Shown: positions 1 through 7,792, numbered from the stretch's first letter. The stretch: 64,000 nt of DNA from Maribellus maritimus (GCF_022267315.1 NZ_JAIKLE010000023.1:1-64000); one strand, 5' to 3'. Made by a program: numbers and translations. The notes: generated by a model from the sequence alone, not told the origin.

Positions 1-17
1 TAAATCAGTTCTTAGTC

Positions 18-94
18 ATATTTGAAAAAAGGGTCCAGCTATAAATAGCTAAACCCTCGGTATTTTTAATTTACACACTTTGTGAAACAGTGTC
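18..94 (+). repeat. Dispersed repeat copy 1 (likely insertion-sequence end)
   Basis: This 77-bp stretch matches 54838-54913 almost base for base and in the same orientation. It contains an A-run, a hairpin with AGCTA/TAGCT and GGGT/ACCC arms, a T-run, and a final ACACTTTGTGAAACAGTGTC-like end. Similarity to the other copy stops right after GTGTC at 94. A hairpin terminator followed by a sharp terminal sequence is what the 3' end of an insertion sequence looks like. No transposase lies inside the window, so the assignment is inferred. Confidence 0.5.
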
Positions 95-490
95 GAAAAT
101 ACCTTTTTTACTTAAAATTTTGTTTGGCAATTTGCTTCAAACTGTTAAAATTGTGATTTACTTCTATCTTCCTCTTGCTTCTTTCTTTATGTCATTCTTC
201 ACGCAAAGGTCATCCATTAAATTTTTTGACCTGGCAATTACTTTTCTGTTTTTAAAGAATACAGCCCGTTTTTCTTTTTCTAAAAAAGTTGAAGTCAATA
301 CTTTTCTGGAGTTTACCTTCACCTTTCTTCTGCGTATCTGATGTTATTGCTTCTTCAATATCCGCTCAGCACACCGGCAATCTTCCCTCGAGAACATATA
401 CTATTCAGGCAATGACAAAACCACATTCTAATTATAATACATGAAAGTTACTACTCCTTTGCCTTTCAAGATACTCATTCGCAAGGGGTT
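95..490. other. Intergenic, no supported gene
   Basis: About 400 bp of AT-rich sequence. The one open frame (90-341, plus) has a GTG start lying inside the repeat end, a low-complexity Phe/Leu/Lys-rich product, no ribosome-binding site and no recognisable domain. I do not call it a gene. Confidence 0.5.
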
Positions 491-530
491 AAAAAAAGGC
501 TGTCCAATTTACATTTTTAGAGGACAGCCT
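491..530 (-). terminator. Rho-independent terminator of the hydrolase operon
   Basis: Perfect 9-bp arms AGGCTGTCC (497-505) and GGACAGCCT (522-530). Read on the minus strand, the hairpin is followed by a run of seven T. It lies about 35 bp beyond the stop of the alpha/beta hydrolase gene and ends the leftward CMD-cupin-hydrolase operon. Confidence 0.85.
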
Positions 531-565
531 CTTTAACACTATGTTTATATGCCGTTTACAAATCT

Positions 566-1624
566 TTATTTCAGATTTTCTTTGAAGAATAATTCCAGCT
601 TTTCGAAAGGAATGACATCTACTTTGTCATATAAATCGGTATGAACGGCACCCGGTATAATCATCAGTTCTTTTGGCTCGTTTGCTGCTTTGTATGCATC
701 TTCGCTAAAGTAACGCGAGTGTGCATTTTCCCCGGCGATAATCAACACCGGACGAGGTGAAATTTCGTTGATGTACGTAAGCAAGGGCATGTTCATAAAT
801 GATAATGAGTTGGTTGCAGTCCATGAATCATTTGAGTTAATCGAACGTGGGTGGAATCCGCGCTCTGTTTTGTAGTAGTTAACGTAACCTTGTACAAATT
901 CTGGTTCTTCACCGGTTAACTGATCAGCCTCTGGTAATCCGGCAGCTCCGTATGCTGGTTCTCCGTTCTCAACATCTTTCCAGCGTTGTTCGCCCAATTG
1001 TTCCAGCATTTGTGAACGTTGCTCCGGAGTCATGCTATCAAAATAACCACGAGCAGTTACGCGCGACATGTCGTACATACTGGCAACTGCAATTGCTTTT
1101 ACACGCTTGTCAACAGCTGCAGCGTTTAAGCCCATACCACCGAAACCACAAATACCCATAATTCCAACTTTCTCACGATCAACAAAGGGCTGAATTCCGA
1201 GGAAATCGATAGCTGCGCTAAAATCTTCAGTATTAATATCAGGTGATGCCACATTACGAGGCTCGCCACCACTCTCTCCTGTATAAGAAGGATCGAAAGC
1301 TACCACAGCAAAACCGCGCTGTGTGAATTGGTTGGCGTATACCCCTGATGATTGCTCTTTTACGGCTCCGTAAGGACCACTGATTGCCAATGCAGGTAGT
1401 CGTTCTGTTCCTCTGTCTTTCGGTAAATACAAGTCACCTGCAAGGGTGATTCCATAACGGTTTTTGAAAGTTACTTTTTCTCGGGTAACCTTATCACTTA
1501 ATTCAAAAGTGTAATGCTCTTCTGTCTGTTTCATCTCTGTTTTGTTGTTTGTTTCTTTGTTTTTTGAATATGCCTGCGACAGTACAACGACTGACAGCAG
1601 TGCCATTGCAAATAGTTTTTTCAT
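566..1624 (-). CDS. Exported alpha/beta hydrolase, dienelactone-hydrolase-like
   Basis: A 352-residue protein with an N-terminal signal peptide (residues 1-20, ending AYS). It has an alpha/beta-hydrolase core from about residue 50. The nucleophile elbow reads G-I-C-G-F-G-G with Cys159, so the likely nucleophile is cysteine, as in dienelactone hydrolases, not serine. A C-terminal His (about 328, in PGAVHTD) would complete the triad. It is the last gene of a three-gene leftward operon after a cupin and a carboxymuconolactone-decarboxylase-like protein, and a strong terminator follows. The substrate is unknown. Similar proteins are often annotated only as alpha/beta hydrolases. Export to the periplasm is inferred from the signal. 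Confidence 0.8.
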   Translation of the reverse strand: MKKLFAMALLSVVVLSQAYSKNKETNNKTEMKQTEEHYTFELSDKVTREKVTFKNRYGITLAGDLYLPKDRGTERLPALAISGPYGAVKEQSSGVYANQFTQRGFAVVAFDPSYTGESGGEPRNVASPDINTEDFSAAIDFLGIQPFVDREKVGIMGICGFGGMGLNAAAVDKRVKAIAVASMYDMSRVTARGYFDSMTPEQRSQMLEQLGEQRWKDVENGEPAYGAAGLPEADQLTGEEPEFVQGYVNYYKTERGFHPRSINSNDSWTATNSLSFMNMPLLTYINEISPRPVLIIAGENAHSRYFSEDAYKAANEPKELMIIPGAVHTDLYDKVDVIPFEKLELFFKENLK

Positions 1625-1674
1625 GACTAATTACTTAATTGTTTCTGTTTTCTAAATTGTACTCTGTTTGTTGC

Positions 1675-2073
1675 TTAGTCTAGTTTGTTGTATTCTTCGT
1701 CGGTAACCGGGCCGTTCCATTCTGTGGTCGATCCCTCAACCGGGATTGACAATGCGATGTGTGCAAACCAACTGTCTTTTGCTGCTCCGTGCCAGTGATT
1801 TACTCCGGCTGGGATATTCACTGTATCGCCCGGATTCAATTTTTGGGCAGGCTTGCCTTCTTCCTGGTACCATCCTGTTCCGGCAGTGCAAAACAAAATT
1901 TGTCCACCGCCATTGTGTACGTGCCAGTTGTTGCGGCATCCCGGTTCAAATGTAACGTTGAATGAAGGAACTCCTTCCAAGGTTAATACTGCCAGATAGC
2001 TTTGGCCTGTAAAGTATTCTGCATATGCATCGTTTTTCTGTCCTAATGGAAATGGTTGTTTAAATTCACTCAT
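1675..2073 (-). CDS. Cupin-domain protein, cytoplasmic
   Basis: A single-domain cupin of 132 residues without a signal peptide. Motif 1 is NNWHVHNGGGQ (about 48-58) and motif 2 includes the HWHG pair (about 92-95), supplying histidines for a metal. The C-terminal signature VTDEEYNKLD is nearly repeated in the exported cupin at 10528-11007, so the two are paralogues in different compartments. A strong AGGAGG ribosome-binding site lies 8 bp before the start. It sits between the CMD gene and the hydrolase. Cupins beside CMD proteins are common in Bacteroidota oxidoreductase clusters. The reaction is not known. Confidence 0.85.
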   Translation of the reverse strand: MSEFKQPFPLGQKNDAYAEYFTGQSYLAVLTLEGVPSFNVTFEPGCRNNWHVHNGGGQILFCTAGTGWYQEEGKPAQKLNPGDTVNIPAGVNHWHGAAKDSWFAHIALSIPVEGSTTEWNGPVTDEEYNKLD

Positions 2074-2142
2074 TTTGAAATCCTCCTATTATTTAATGTT
2101 TTTATTCTAATGTTGTCTAATTAAACATTGCCTTTATTTTAG

Positions 2143-2188
2143 GCCCCTGAAGGGGAACAAGGCAAGTCCCCTTTAGGGGATTTAGGGC
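2143..2188. repeat. REP-like palindromic element
   Basis: Two GC-rich palindromes side by side in an AT-rich gap: CCCCTGAAGGGG and TCCCCTTTAGGGGA, enclosed by outer GCCC/GGGC arms. The element sits between the CMD and cupin genes of one operon. It may protect mRNA ends or attenuate transcription. Similar short palindromes are scattered in many Bacteroidota genomes, but I see only this copy here. Confidence 0.5.
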
Positions 2189-2947
2189 TCATTTGTTTTC
2201 TTGTATTACTTCATTAATGCAAGCCAACGCATTTAATGTTCTTGGAAAACCCATGTAAGGTAAGCATTGTGTTACCGCTGTAAGCATGGTGTTTTTATCG
2301 TTTCCAACGCTTAGATTGCCGTTTACGTGCGATTTCACCTGACTTTCGCAACCTCCCAGTGCACTTAAAATACAAAGGGTGAGTAGTTCGCGGTTTTTTA
2401 AATCCAGTGTTCCGCGGGTATAAATATCGCCAAAACAAAATGCAGATAAGTAGTTTTGAATATGCTTCTGGTTTTTGGGAGCCATTTCGTGCATTTTGTC
2501 GATTATCTCGCCGAAGATGCTTTTTTGCACTTTCAAACCATCATCAAAACGGGTCTTTTCTGTCACTGTTTTTTGGCCTTCAACCGGTAGCGAAATATTA
2601 GCTGCCTTAAAAACCTCGTTGGTTCTATTAATGGCATTTAGTGTTTTTGGAAAACCTAAATATGGTGCACATTGGTATATGGCTTCTTTAATTTCAACCG
2701 GCGACACTCCAATATTTAAAGCCGCAAAAACATGTGCCTGCAATTGCTCGAGCGTTTGATTGGTTGTTAGTACAACTATCGTAATTAACTCACGCAATTT
2801 GTCGCTTAAATCGCCCTGATAGAAGACTTCGCCGAAAATGAAACGGTTTAGCATTTCCTGCAAATCCGGATCAGTTTCTGCCAGCGGACCAGTGTGTTGT
2901 CCAAATAATTCTTCAAACTTTTTTTTGCTTAGTTCTATTCTGTCCAT
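2189..2947 (-). CDS. Carboxymuconolactone decarboxylase (CMD/AhpD-like) family, two-domain
   Basis: About 252 residues with two tandem CMD domains (roughly 20-115 and 140-250). Each carries the pattern LRELITI/NRELLTL followed by a LGFPKTLNAI or MGFPRTLNAL tail. The second repeat has Cys before the His-containing helix (GGCESQVKSHV), but no clear AhpD CxxC, so peroxidase activity is doubtful. The open frame begins with GTG at 2950, but ATG at 2947 is the better start. It is the first gene of the leftward operon with the cupin and hydrolase, and is preceded by a regulon repeat (3032-3066). Proteins of this type occur widely with aldo/keto reductases and cupins. The substrate is unknown. Confidence 0.85.
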   Translation of the reverse strand: MDRIELSKKKFEELFGQHTGPLAETDPDLQEMLNRFIFGEVFYQGDLSDKLRELITIVVLTTNQTLEQLQAHVFAALNIGVSPVEIKEAIYQCAPYLGFPKTLNAINRTNEVFKAANISLPVEGQKTVTEKTRFDDGLKVQKSIFGEIIDKMHEMAPKNQKHIQNYLSAFCFGDIYTRGTLDLKNRELLTLCILSALGGCESQVKSHVNGNLSVGNDKNTMLTAVTQCLPYMGFPRTLNALACINEVIQENK

Positions 2948-3001
2948 CACTTTGTTTTTTAGAATTGTTCAACTTCAAACATTTATGAAAGTTTCACAAT
3001 G

Positions 3002-3066
3002 CAAATGTCATTATTAGCAGTCTAATAAAATTACCAAAATAACGGTTAGAAATACCTCGATTACGG
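3002..3066 (-). promoter_or_regulatory. Regulon site A with -7 element (upstream of CMD operon)
   Basis: Tandem direct repeat TACCAAAATAACGG (3032-3045) and TACCTCGATTACGG (3053-3066), period 21 bp. On the minus strand a GACATTTG element (3002-3009, compare TAnnTTTG) ends exactly 23 bp from the first unit, the same spacing as at sites B, C and D. No TTTG lies at the -33 position. An alternative promoter, with CAAA at 3002 as -33 and 2976-2983 as -7, is also possible. Confidence 0.7.
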
Positions 3067-3254
3067 AATGTTGTATAAAAAACGGGAATTGGGGTATATA
3101 AAATAGAAAACAGCTATAAATTACTGGAATATAGCTTTATATTTTGTGATGGATTGCTTAAAAAGTCTAACTGACAATTTTTCACAGAGTGCGATATTGA
3201 TCTAAACAAAAAGTTTGGGAAATGAACAGAAATGTGCTGATCAATGATGATTAC

Positions 3255-3833
3255 TTATCCTGCAACCGGTGCATGAATTTCGCGTAACTCAACTTTTCTG
3301 CTGGTAGCCAAGTTGACTAAAAGGTTTAGCTTCTCTTTATTGGCGGCTGTAATTTCAGTTGGATTTTTAGCATCAAAAAGCGTACTTCTAACCAATGGAG
3401 CACTAAACGGAACAGGCCAGGCTCTTAATGCTTTTGCAATAGCATCCATCGTATTAATTCCCTGCATGGCCTGAATACCATCTGCCCAGCAAATCATGCC
3501 TATATTTTTGTCGGTGAGATAGGGCTGGGGAGCTTTTGAACTCAACTCAAGCCAGTCTAGACAATTTTTCATTGCCCCGGGAATACTACCGTGATATAAA
3601 GGAGCCAGCCAAAAATGTACATCAGCTTCCAGAAATTGTTGATTCATTAACTCTACCGAAAGTGGAATTTTTGTAACTACTGTATCAAACAAAGGAATTC
3701 CGGCATCAGCTAAATTGAAAATGTTGTTTTCAATCCCTAACTCCTGCAATTTGTTGGATAAATAGGTGGAAAGTAATACAGGTGTTGATTGAGGCTTTCT
3801 TTCCATGGCTCCGTTAAATACTAAGGCTTTCAT
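3255..3833 (-). CDS. NADPH-dependent FMN reductase family protein
   Basis: A 192-residue flavodoxin-fold protein. It begins KALVFNGAMERKPQSTPVLL, the phosphate-binding loop pattern of the NADPH-dependent FMN reductase family, followed by LAPLYHGSIPGAMKNCLDW (about 96-114), which is the substrate/flavin loop (PxYHGSxPGxxKNxLDW). It is expected to bind FMN and reduce quinones, azo compounds or flavin with NAD(P)H in the cytoplasm. It stands alone on the minus strand, downstream of superoxide dismutase and separated from it by a terminator-like hairpin. I see no copy of the 21-bp regulon repeat before it. A redox-stress role is inferred from its neighbours. Confidence 0.85.
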   Translation of the reverse strand: MKALVFNGAMERKPQSTPVLLSTYLSNKLQELGIENNIFNLADAGIPLFDTVVTKIPLSVELMNQQFLEADVHFWLAPLYHGSIPGAMKNCLDWLELSSKAPQPYLTDKNIGMICWADGIQAMQGINTMDAIAKALRAWPVPFSAPLVRSTLFDAKNPTEITAANKEKLNLLVNLATSRKVELREIHAPVAG

Positions 3834-3913
3834 TTTTTCTGATTATGGATTTGGTTAAAGTTTTGCACTGGGCTTGCTGTTGTCGTTTTCTATTTTTCGA
3901 ATTGGAAATCAGG

Positions 3914-3946
3914 GAAAAACAGGCCCTGCGTAATTTTAGCAAGGCC
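3914..3946 (-). terminator. Probable terminator after superoxide dismutase gene
   Basis: Hairpin GGCCcTGC (3922-3929) / GCAaGGCC (3939-3946) with one mismatch in the stem, followed on the minus strand by TG and five T. It lies 61 bp beyond the sod stop codon. Confidence 0.6.
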
Positions 3947-4006
3947 AATTTTTGTACTATTGTAAAGTTGATTTTTCCTTTTAATGTTACCAACAAACCA
4001 GTTTTT

Positions 4007-4630
4007 TCAGATTTTCGACAATGCTTCTTCGTATTTTTTCTCTACTGAAGCCCAGTCAAGAACTGACCAGAATGCATCAAGATAATCTGCTCTTTTGTTT
4101 TGATATTTAAGGTAGTAGGCGTGTTCCCAAACATCAACTCCCAAAATTGGGTAGCCTTTGTCTGTTGACTCAACATCCATTAACGGATTGTCCTGGTTTG
4201 GAGTTGCGGTAACTGCTACAGAACCGTCAGCTTTTACGTAAAGCCATGCCCAACCAGAACCAAACTGTCCTAAACCTGCTTTTTTAATTTCAGCTTTCAG
4301 GTTGTCTACATCGCCAAAAGCTTCACTAATTTGTTCTGCCAGTTTTCCAGCAGGATTTGCCTGAGGAGTTGGTGACAAGATTTCCCAAAAGAGTGAGTGA
4401 TTGTAGTGTCCCCCACCGTTGTTACGAACTGCTTTACTGTATTTACTTACTTCTTTGATTATTTCTTCCAGACTTTTGTTTTCTGCTTCACTTCCTTCAA
4501 CAGCATTGTTCAGGTTATTTACATACGCCTGATGGTGACGTTGATGGTGAATTGTCATTGTTTCATTGTCAAAATGTGGCTCCAAGGCATCTGTTGCATA
4601 CGGAAGAGCCGGTAAATTAAATTTGCTCAT
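4007..4630 (-). CDS. sodA: Superoxide dismutase, Mn-type signature
   Basis: A 207-residue Fe/Mn superoxide dismutase of normal length and without a signal peptide, so cytoplasmic. Metal ligands by family alignment are His28, His78 (in HYNHSLFW), Asp166 and His170 (DVWEHAYY). The residues that separate metal types favour manganese: Gly in the GGGHYNH stretch and Gln146 in NQDNPLM, where iron enzymes usually carry Gln earlier and Ala here. Cambialistic use of either metal cannot be excluded. It is divergent from a cysteine-rich HTH regulator, and closely similar palindromes lie before each gene, suggesting direct control by that regulator. Confidence 0.93.
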   Translation of the reverse strand: MSKFNLPALPYATDALEPHFDNETMTIHHQRHHQAYVNNLNNAVEGSEAENKSLEEIIKEVSKYSKAVRNNGGGHYNHSLFWEILSPTPQANPAGKLAEQISEAFGDVDNLKAEIKKAGLGQFGSGWAWLYVKADGSVAVTATPNQDNPLMDVESTDKGYPILGVDVWEHAYYLKYQNKRADYLDAFWSVLDWASVEKKYEEALSKI

Positions 4631-4681
4631 TATGTATATTTTTTATTGTTATTAACTGGTAGCAAAATTACAAAATGAAAT

Positions 4682-4708
4682 AATAAAACAACCAAAAAGT
4701 TGCTAAAT
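4682..4708. promoter_or_regulatory. Palindromic operator candidate before sod
   Basis: AACAAC (4687-4692) and GTTGCT (4699-4704) form an imperfect palindrome inside AATAAAACAAC...GTTGCTAAAT. The same arrangement occurs at 4804-4830, over the start of the divergent regulator gene. The two copies share about 22 of 27 positions. It lies 52-78 bp upstream of the sod start. Confidence 0.6.
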
Positions 4709-4763
4709 ATTAAATTGATTTTATCTATGATTCATTGACAAACCCCCATACACAACTCTTAAA

Positions 4764-4830
4764 TTGCATTTCAAAACATATTTCACTATCTTTACACCGA
4801 ACCAATAAAACAACTAAATGTTGTTAAATA
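4764..4830 (+). promoter_or_regulatory. Promoter and autoregulatory palindrome of the HTH regulator
   Basis: TTG (4764-4766), then 20 bp, then TATCTTTA (4787-4794), close to the Bacteroidota TTTG-N19-TAnnTTTG promoter. Downstream, a perfect palindrome AACAAC-TAAAT-GTTGTT (4809-4825) overlaps the first possible ATG at 4818. This argues that translation starts at 4833 and that the protein can block its own promoter. Confidence 0.55.
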
Positions 4831-4832
4831 AA

Positions 4833-5468
4833 ATGAAAAAAAATTCGTCAGAACGTATTTTAATGTTACTAAAGATGCGGGGTGAAGCAACAGCGCTTCT
4901 TATTTCGGAAGAACTTGGCGTTACCAAAGAGGGAGCAAGAAAACATTTGCTTAACCTCTCTAATGCAAATCTTGTAAAAGCAACGGAAAAGAGTGAAGGT
5001 GTTGGTCGTCCGTCAACATACTACTCACTTACAGACAAAGGCTTATCCCGATTTCCGGACACGCATGCTGATGTCACGGTTCAATTGTTAAGATCGGTGA
5101 AAAAGCTATTGGGAGATAATGCACTGGATCTACTTATCAGCGATAGAGAAGAAACTGTGTACAACCGCTATGAGAAAGAGATGAAAGGTTCAGAAACGCT
5201 TGAACAAAAGCTGAATATTTTGAGCAAAATGCGCTCAGAGGAAGGTTATATGGCTGAATGGAAAAAGGAAGATAATGCATATTATTTAATTGAGAACCAT
5301 TGTCCCATTTGTGCGGCAGCTACAGAGTGCCAAGGATTCTGTCGCTCGGAGTTACACAACTTTAGAAAATTGGTTGGTTCGGAATACGAAATGGAGAGAG
5401 TTGAGTACATCGTAGAAAATGGAAACCGATGCGTGTATAAAATAAAAAACAGAGCGAATCGAATGTAA
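4833..5468 (+). CDS. Cysteine-rich HTH regulator, SufR-like
   Basis: About 211 residues from ATG 4833 (another ATG at 4818 overlaps an operator palindrome). The N-terminal winged helix reads RILMLLKMRGEATALLISEELGVTKEGARKHL, typical of DeoR/ArsR-like repressors of the SufR type. A GVGRPSTYYSLT wing follows. The C-terminal part has a conserved cysteine cluster C-x2-C-x5-C-x3-C (HCPICAAATECQGFC) and a later Cys (NRCVYKI), as in regulators that hold an Fe-S cluster. It is divergent from superoxide dismutase, with matching palindromes by both genes. I infer a redox or iron-sulfur sensing repressor of sod and of itself. The ligand is not proven by sequence. Confidence 0.8.
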   Translation: MKKNSSERILMLLKMRGEATALLISEELGVTKEGARKHLLNLSNANLVKATEKSEGVGRPSTYYSLTDKGLSRFPDTHADVTVQLLRSVKKLLGDNALDLLISDREETVYNRYEKEMKGSETLEQKLNILSKMRSEEGYMAEWKKEDNAYYLIENHCPICAAATECQGFCRSELHNFRKLVGSEYEMERVEYIVENGNRCVYKIKNRANRM

Positions 5469-5596
5469 TTTTTTTCAAATACTTTTTTCCTGCTTGTAAA
5501 AAAAGAATTTAACATTTGTAAAAAAATTTTAGTAACAAATCCACTAATTTAGCCCGATAGTTTAAGCTAAATAAATATATAAAGGAGGATATAATT

Positions 5597-5995
5597 ATGT
5601 CACAGTTAACACCAGAAATGAAAGAGATGGTAATGAGTCATCAATGCTTTCATGCAACTGTTAGTAAAGGTGGAATACCCAACAATGCGCCCAAACGTTC
5701 TACACGTGTTTTTAACGATGAAACATTGATCTTTTCTGAAGGAGTAGGAGGAACAACATATCAAAATATTCTGGACGGATCGAAAATAGCGACAGCTGTT
5801 GTTAATCGCGATGTAATGGACGGATATCGTTTTATTGGAACTCCGGAAGTTATTATTGACGGCGAGATTTATGATAAATCAGCTGAAATGTCGCTTAAGG
5901 CAGGGATGCCCAAACCAAAGGCTGTAATCCTGTTACATATTGAAGAAATTCACAGCCTGAAACCCGGCCCCATGGCAGGCAAAAAAATTGGCTAA
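5597..5995 (+). CDS. Pyridoxamine 5'-phosphate oxidase family (split-barrel flavin) protein
   Basis: A 132-residue single-domain split beta-barrel protein of the PNPOx-like family. Recognisable stretches are the N-terminal CFHATVSKGGIPNNAPKRS, the middle GTTYQNILDGSKIATAVVNRD and the strand RFIGTPEVIIDGEIYDK. Such proteins bind FMN, F420 or heme. Here FMN is the most likely, but no residue decides it. An AAAGGAGG ribosome-binding site sits 8 bp upstream. It lies about 130 bp downstream of the SufR-like regulator in the same direction and may be co-transcribed. The substrate is unknown. Confidence 0.8.
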   Translation: MSQLTPEMKEMVMSHQCFHATVSKGGIPNNAPKRSTRVFNDETLIFSEGVGGTTYQNILDGSKIATAVVNRDVMDGYRFIGTPEVIIDGEIYDKSAEMSLKAGMPKPKAVILLHIEEIHSLKPGPMAGKKIG

Positions 5996-6129
5996 AAACA
6001 TTTGAAATAGAATTTGTCGGAATTTTATGCAAGCAGCAAAAAGTCCAGGCTTTTTACCTAAGAGGAGCGGAAAAATTTTAGGTTAATGTGACTGAATTGA
6101 AACTGAATTCGGGAGTGAATTTTATTTTC

Positions 6130-7098
6130 TCAGTTATGTTTTCTCACTCTAAATTTTATATTACCGGGAAGAAGCAGTAATTTTCTGTTCTTTTCTTTTA
6201 CCTTCCTGTATTTTCGCTTCGTCACCAGATAAACTCCTACTAAAACCAGAAACAAAGCAAGTGGTTTATCCCAAGTCAACATATCCTGCCCGACAATAAT
6301 TCCAAGGATAGAAGCTACGATGGGTTGCCAATTCATAAAAATACTTACCGTACTTGCCTCGAGTCTTTTCAAGGCATAAGGCATCAGAAAAAATGCCAGC
6401 ACTGAAGAAAATAACAACGCAAATACAAGTAAAGAAATAGCCAGTCCTGTTGTTTCAACTGTGTATATTTTTTGGCTTTGGAATTCGAAAATGCCAAAGG
6501 GCATTGCTACAACAGCAGATATGAGAAACATCCATTTTGCAATGGTAACCGGTTGGTATTTTATTGAAATTTTACGGGTTATTACCAGGTAAACAGAATA
6601 GGCAAAAACACAAAAGAGAGCGAAAAAGATACCCAGTAAATTGTTTGAACCGTTCGCTTCTCCGTTTGCTCCCAACAGAATAATTAAGGCCGCTCCCGAA
6701 ATGCTCATCCCTATGCCAAAAACTTTCTGAAAGGGGATGACCTCCTGCAGGAAAATGGCAGAAAGTATTAATACAACTACCGGTGTTAAGGCCATTAGCA
6801 AAGCAAAAATTACCGGAGATGTGTACTCAAGCGATTGCGAAAATAAGAATTGCGTTCCCAGATAGCCAATAAGGCCTCCCAGTAACATGACTATCAAATC
6901 TTTTTTCTCAACTTTTTCTTTTTTAAAAAAAGTTCCAAGCGCCCAAAAAACAAGGGTTCCAAAAATCATCCGGGTGGCTGTATATCCCATGGGGGTCATC
7001 CAATCTGCCATTAACGCTTTTGTAACCGGAATATTTAATCCAAAAAAAGTATTGGCAAAAAATACGGCAAACAATCCCTGCCGATGCTCCTTATTCAT
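6130..7098 (-). CDS. EamA/DMT-family transporter
   Basis: A 322-residue inner-membrane protein with ten predicted membrane segments in two EamA halves (about 8-135 and 155-290) and a basic C-terminal tail of about 25 residues. Drug/metabolite transporters of this kind export amino acids, purines or small metabolites by proton exchange. The substrate cannot be read from the sequence. The start overlaps the end of the DUF2255 gene by 8 bp, so the two are translated together. With the tautomerase upstream they form a small leftward unit after the AKR terminator. Confidence 0.85.
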   Translation of the reverse strand: MNKEHRQGLFAVFFANTFFGLNIPVTKALMADWMTPMGYTATRMIFGTLVFWALGTFFKKEKVEKKDLIVMLLGGLIGYLGTQFLFSQSLEYTSPVIFALLMALTPVVVLILSAIFLQEVIPFQKVFGIGMSISGAALIILLGANGEANGSNNLLGIFFALFCVFAYSVYLVITRKISIKYQPVTIAKWMFLISAVVAMPFGIFEFQSQKIYTVETTGLAISLLVFALLFSSVLAFFLMPYALKRLEASTVSIFMNWQPIVASILGIIVGQDMLTWDKPLALFLVLVGVYLVTKRKYRKVKEKNRKLLLLPGNIKFRVRKHN

Positions 7099-7489
7099 TT
7101 CGATTATCTTCCTTGTATACCCTGACGGTTGCTGCTTTTGCCCTTTTACTTATCATGGATTGTAAATATGGACTATTACTGTATTTCTCACGATAAGCAT
7201 CGTCAATTTTTTCGTTAATATTTCCGGTTACTGGTTCAAACTGAACCTCTTTTACCATACCTGCGGCTTCAATTTTTCCTGCCTTTTGTTTTATGGCCGA
7301 CTGGTACCATCTGGAATTTACTCCATTATATGCTCTCACATAAAGCTGATTATCAACCATTACAACCCATATCCATGTAGGTGTTCCATAGGTTTCTCCG
7401 TCTTCCCGAAAAGGGGCAATATGAAAATCATCCTTTTGTGCTATCTGTTCAATTTCTTCTATTGTTAAACTAGTGATGTTTCCTGTCAT
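7091..7489 (-). CDS. DUF2255 family protein
   Basis: A 132-residue protein that matches the DUF2255 pattern: an acidic HTH-like N-terminus (TIEEIEQIAQKDDFHIAPF), then TPTWIWVVMVDNQLYVRAYNG, then SRWYQSAIKQKAGKI and a C-terminal DDAYREKYSNSPYLQSM. The fold resembles small split-barrel deazaflavin/FMN-binding proteins, but that is only a guess. Cytoplasmic, no signal. It starts 11 bp after the tautomerase gene and overlaps the DMT transporter start by 8 bp. No function is established for the family. Confidence 0.8.
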   Translation of the reverse strand: MTGNITSLTIEEIEQIAQKDDFHIAPFREDGETYGTPTWIWVVMVDNQLYVRAYNGVNSRWYQSAIKQKAGKIEAAGMVKEVQFEPVTGNINEKIDDAYREKYSNSPYLQSMISKRAKAATVRVYKEDNRNE

Positions 7490-7500
7490 TCTTCTGTTTT

Positions 7501-7728
7501 TTACATTTTATAACCGGGTTTTTTGTAGAGTATATCTTTTCTCTCCATAATATCTTTAGGATAAACATCGTTTTTCCATTCTTCGAAGGTAAAATCTTCA
7601 ATCGCCACGGAGTAAGATTCGTCGCCTAATCCAATGACTTTTTGAGCGGCTTTTACTAATTCTTTTGCTAGCTTTTGTTTTTGTTCTTCGGTTTTACCCT
7701 CTATTAATTTAATCTGAATATGTGGCAT
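7501..7728 (-). CDS. 4-oxalocrotonate tautomerase family protein
   Basis: A 75-residue tautomerase with Pro immediately after the initiator Met (MPHIQIKLIEG). This proline becomes the catalytic N-terminal base after Met removal. The pattern EGKTEEQKQKLAKELVKAAQKVIG and the late V(A)IEDFTFEEW segment fit the small 4-OT/PptA-like group, which works as a dimer or hexamer of about 60-76 residues per chain. It may isomerise unsaturated keto acids, though the true substrate is unknown. It is the first gene after the AKR terminator and is followed closely by DUF2255 and DMT genes. Confidence 0.85.
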   Translation of the reverse strand: MPHIQIKLIEGKTEEQKQKLAKELVKAAQKVIGLGDESYSVAIEDFTFEEWKNDVYPKDIMERKDILYKKPGYKM

Positions 7729-7737
7729 ATTAGTATT

Positions 7738-7774
7738 AATTAAAAACAGCCTTTCGAATTTCCGAAAGGCTGTT
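7738..7774 (-). terminator. Rho-independent terminator after aldo/keto reductase
   Basis: Perfect 12-bp arms AACAGCCTTTCG (7745-7756) and CGAAAGGCTGTT (7763-7774) with a 6-nt loop, followed on the minus strand by five T and AATTAAT. It ends the operon that begins at 12193 and separates it from the tautomerase gene. Some read-through is possible. Confidence 0.85.
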
Positions 7775-7792
7775 ATGATACAATTTTATTAT

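Noticed and set aside
90-341. 83-codon open frame at the left edge
   Set aside because: Starts with GTG inside the repeat end, low-complexity hydrophobic/basic product, no domain and no ribosome-binding site.
7091-7098. Possible frameshift between the DUF2255 and DMT genes
   Set aside because: Both proteins are complete by family standards. The 8-bp overlap is ordinary translational coupling.
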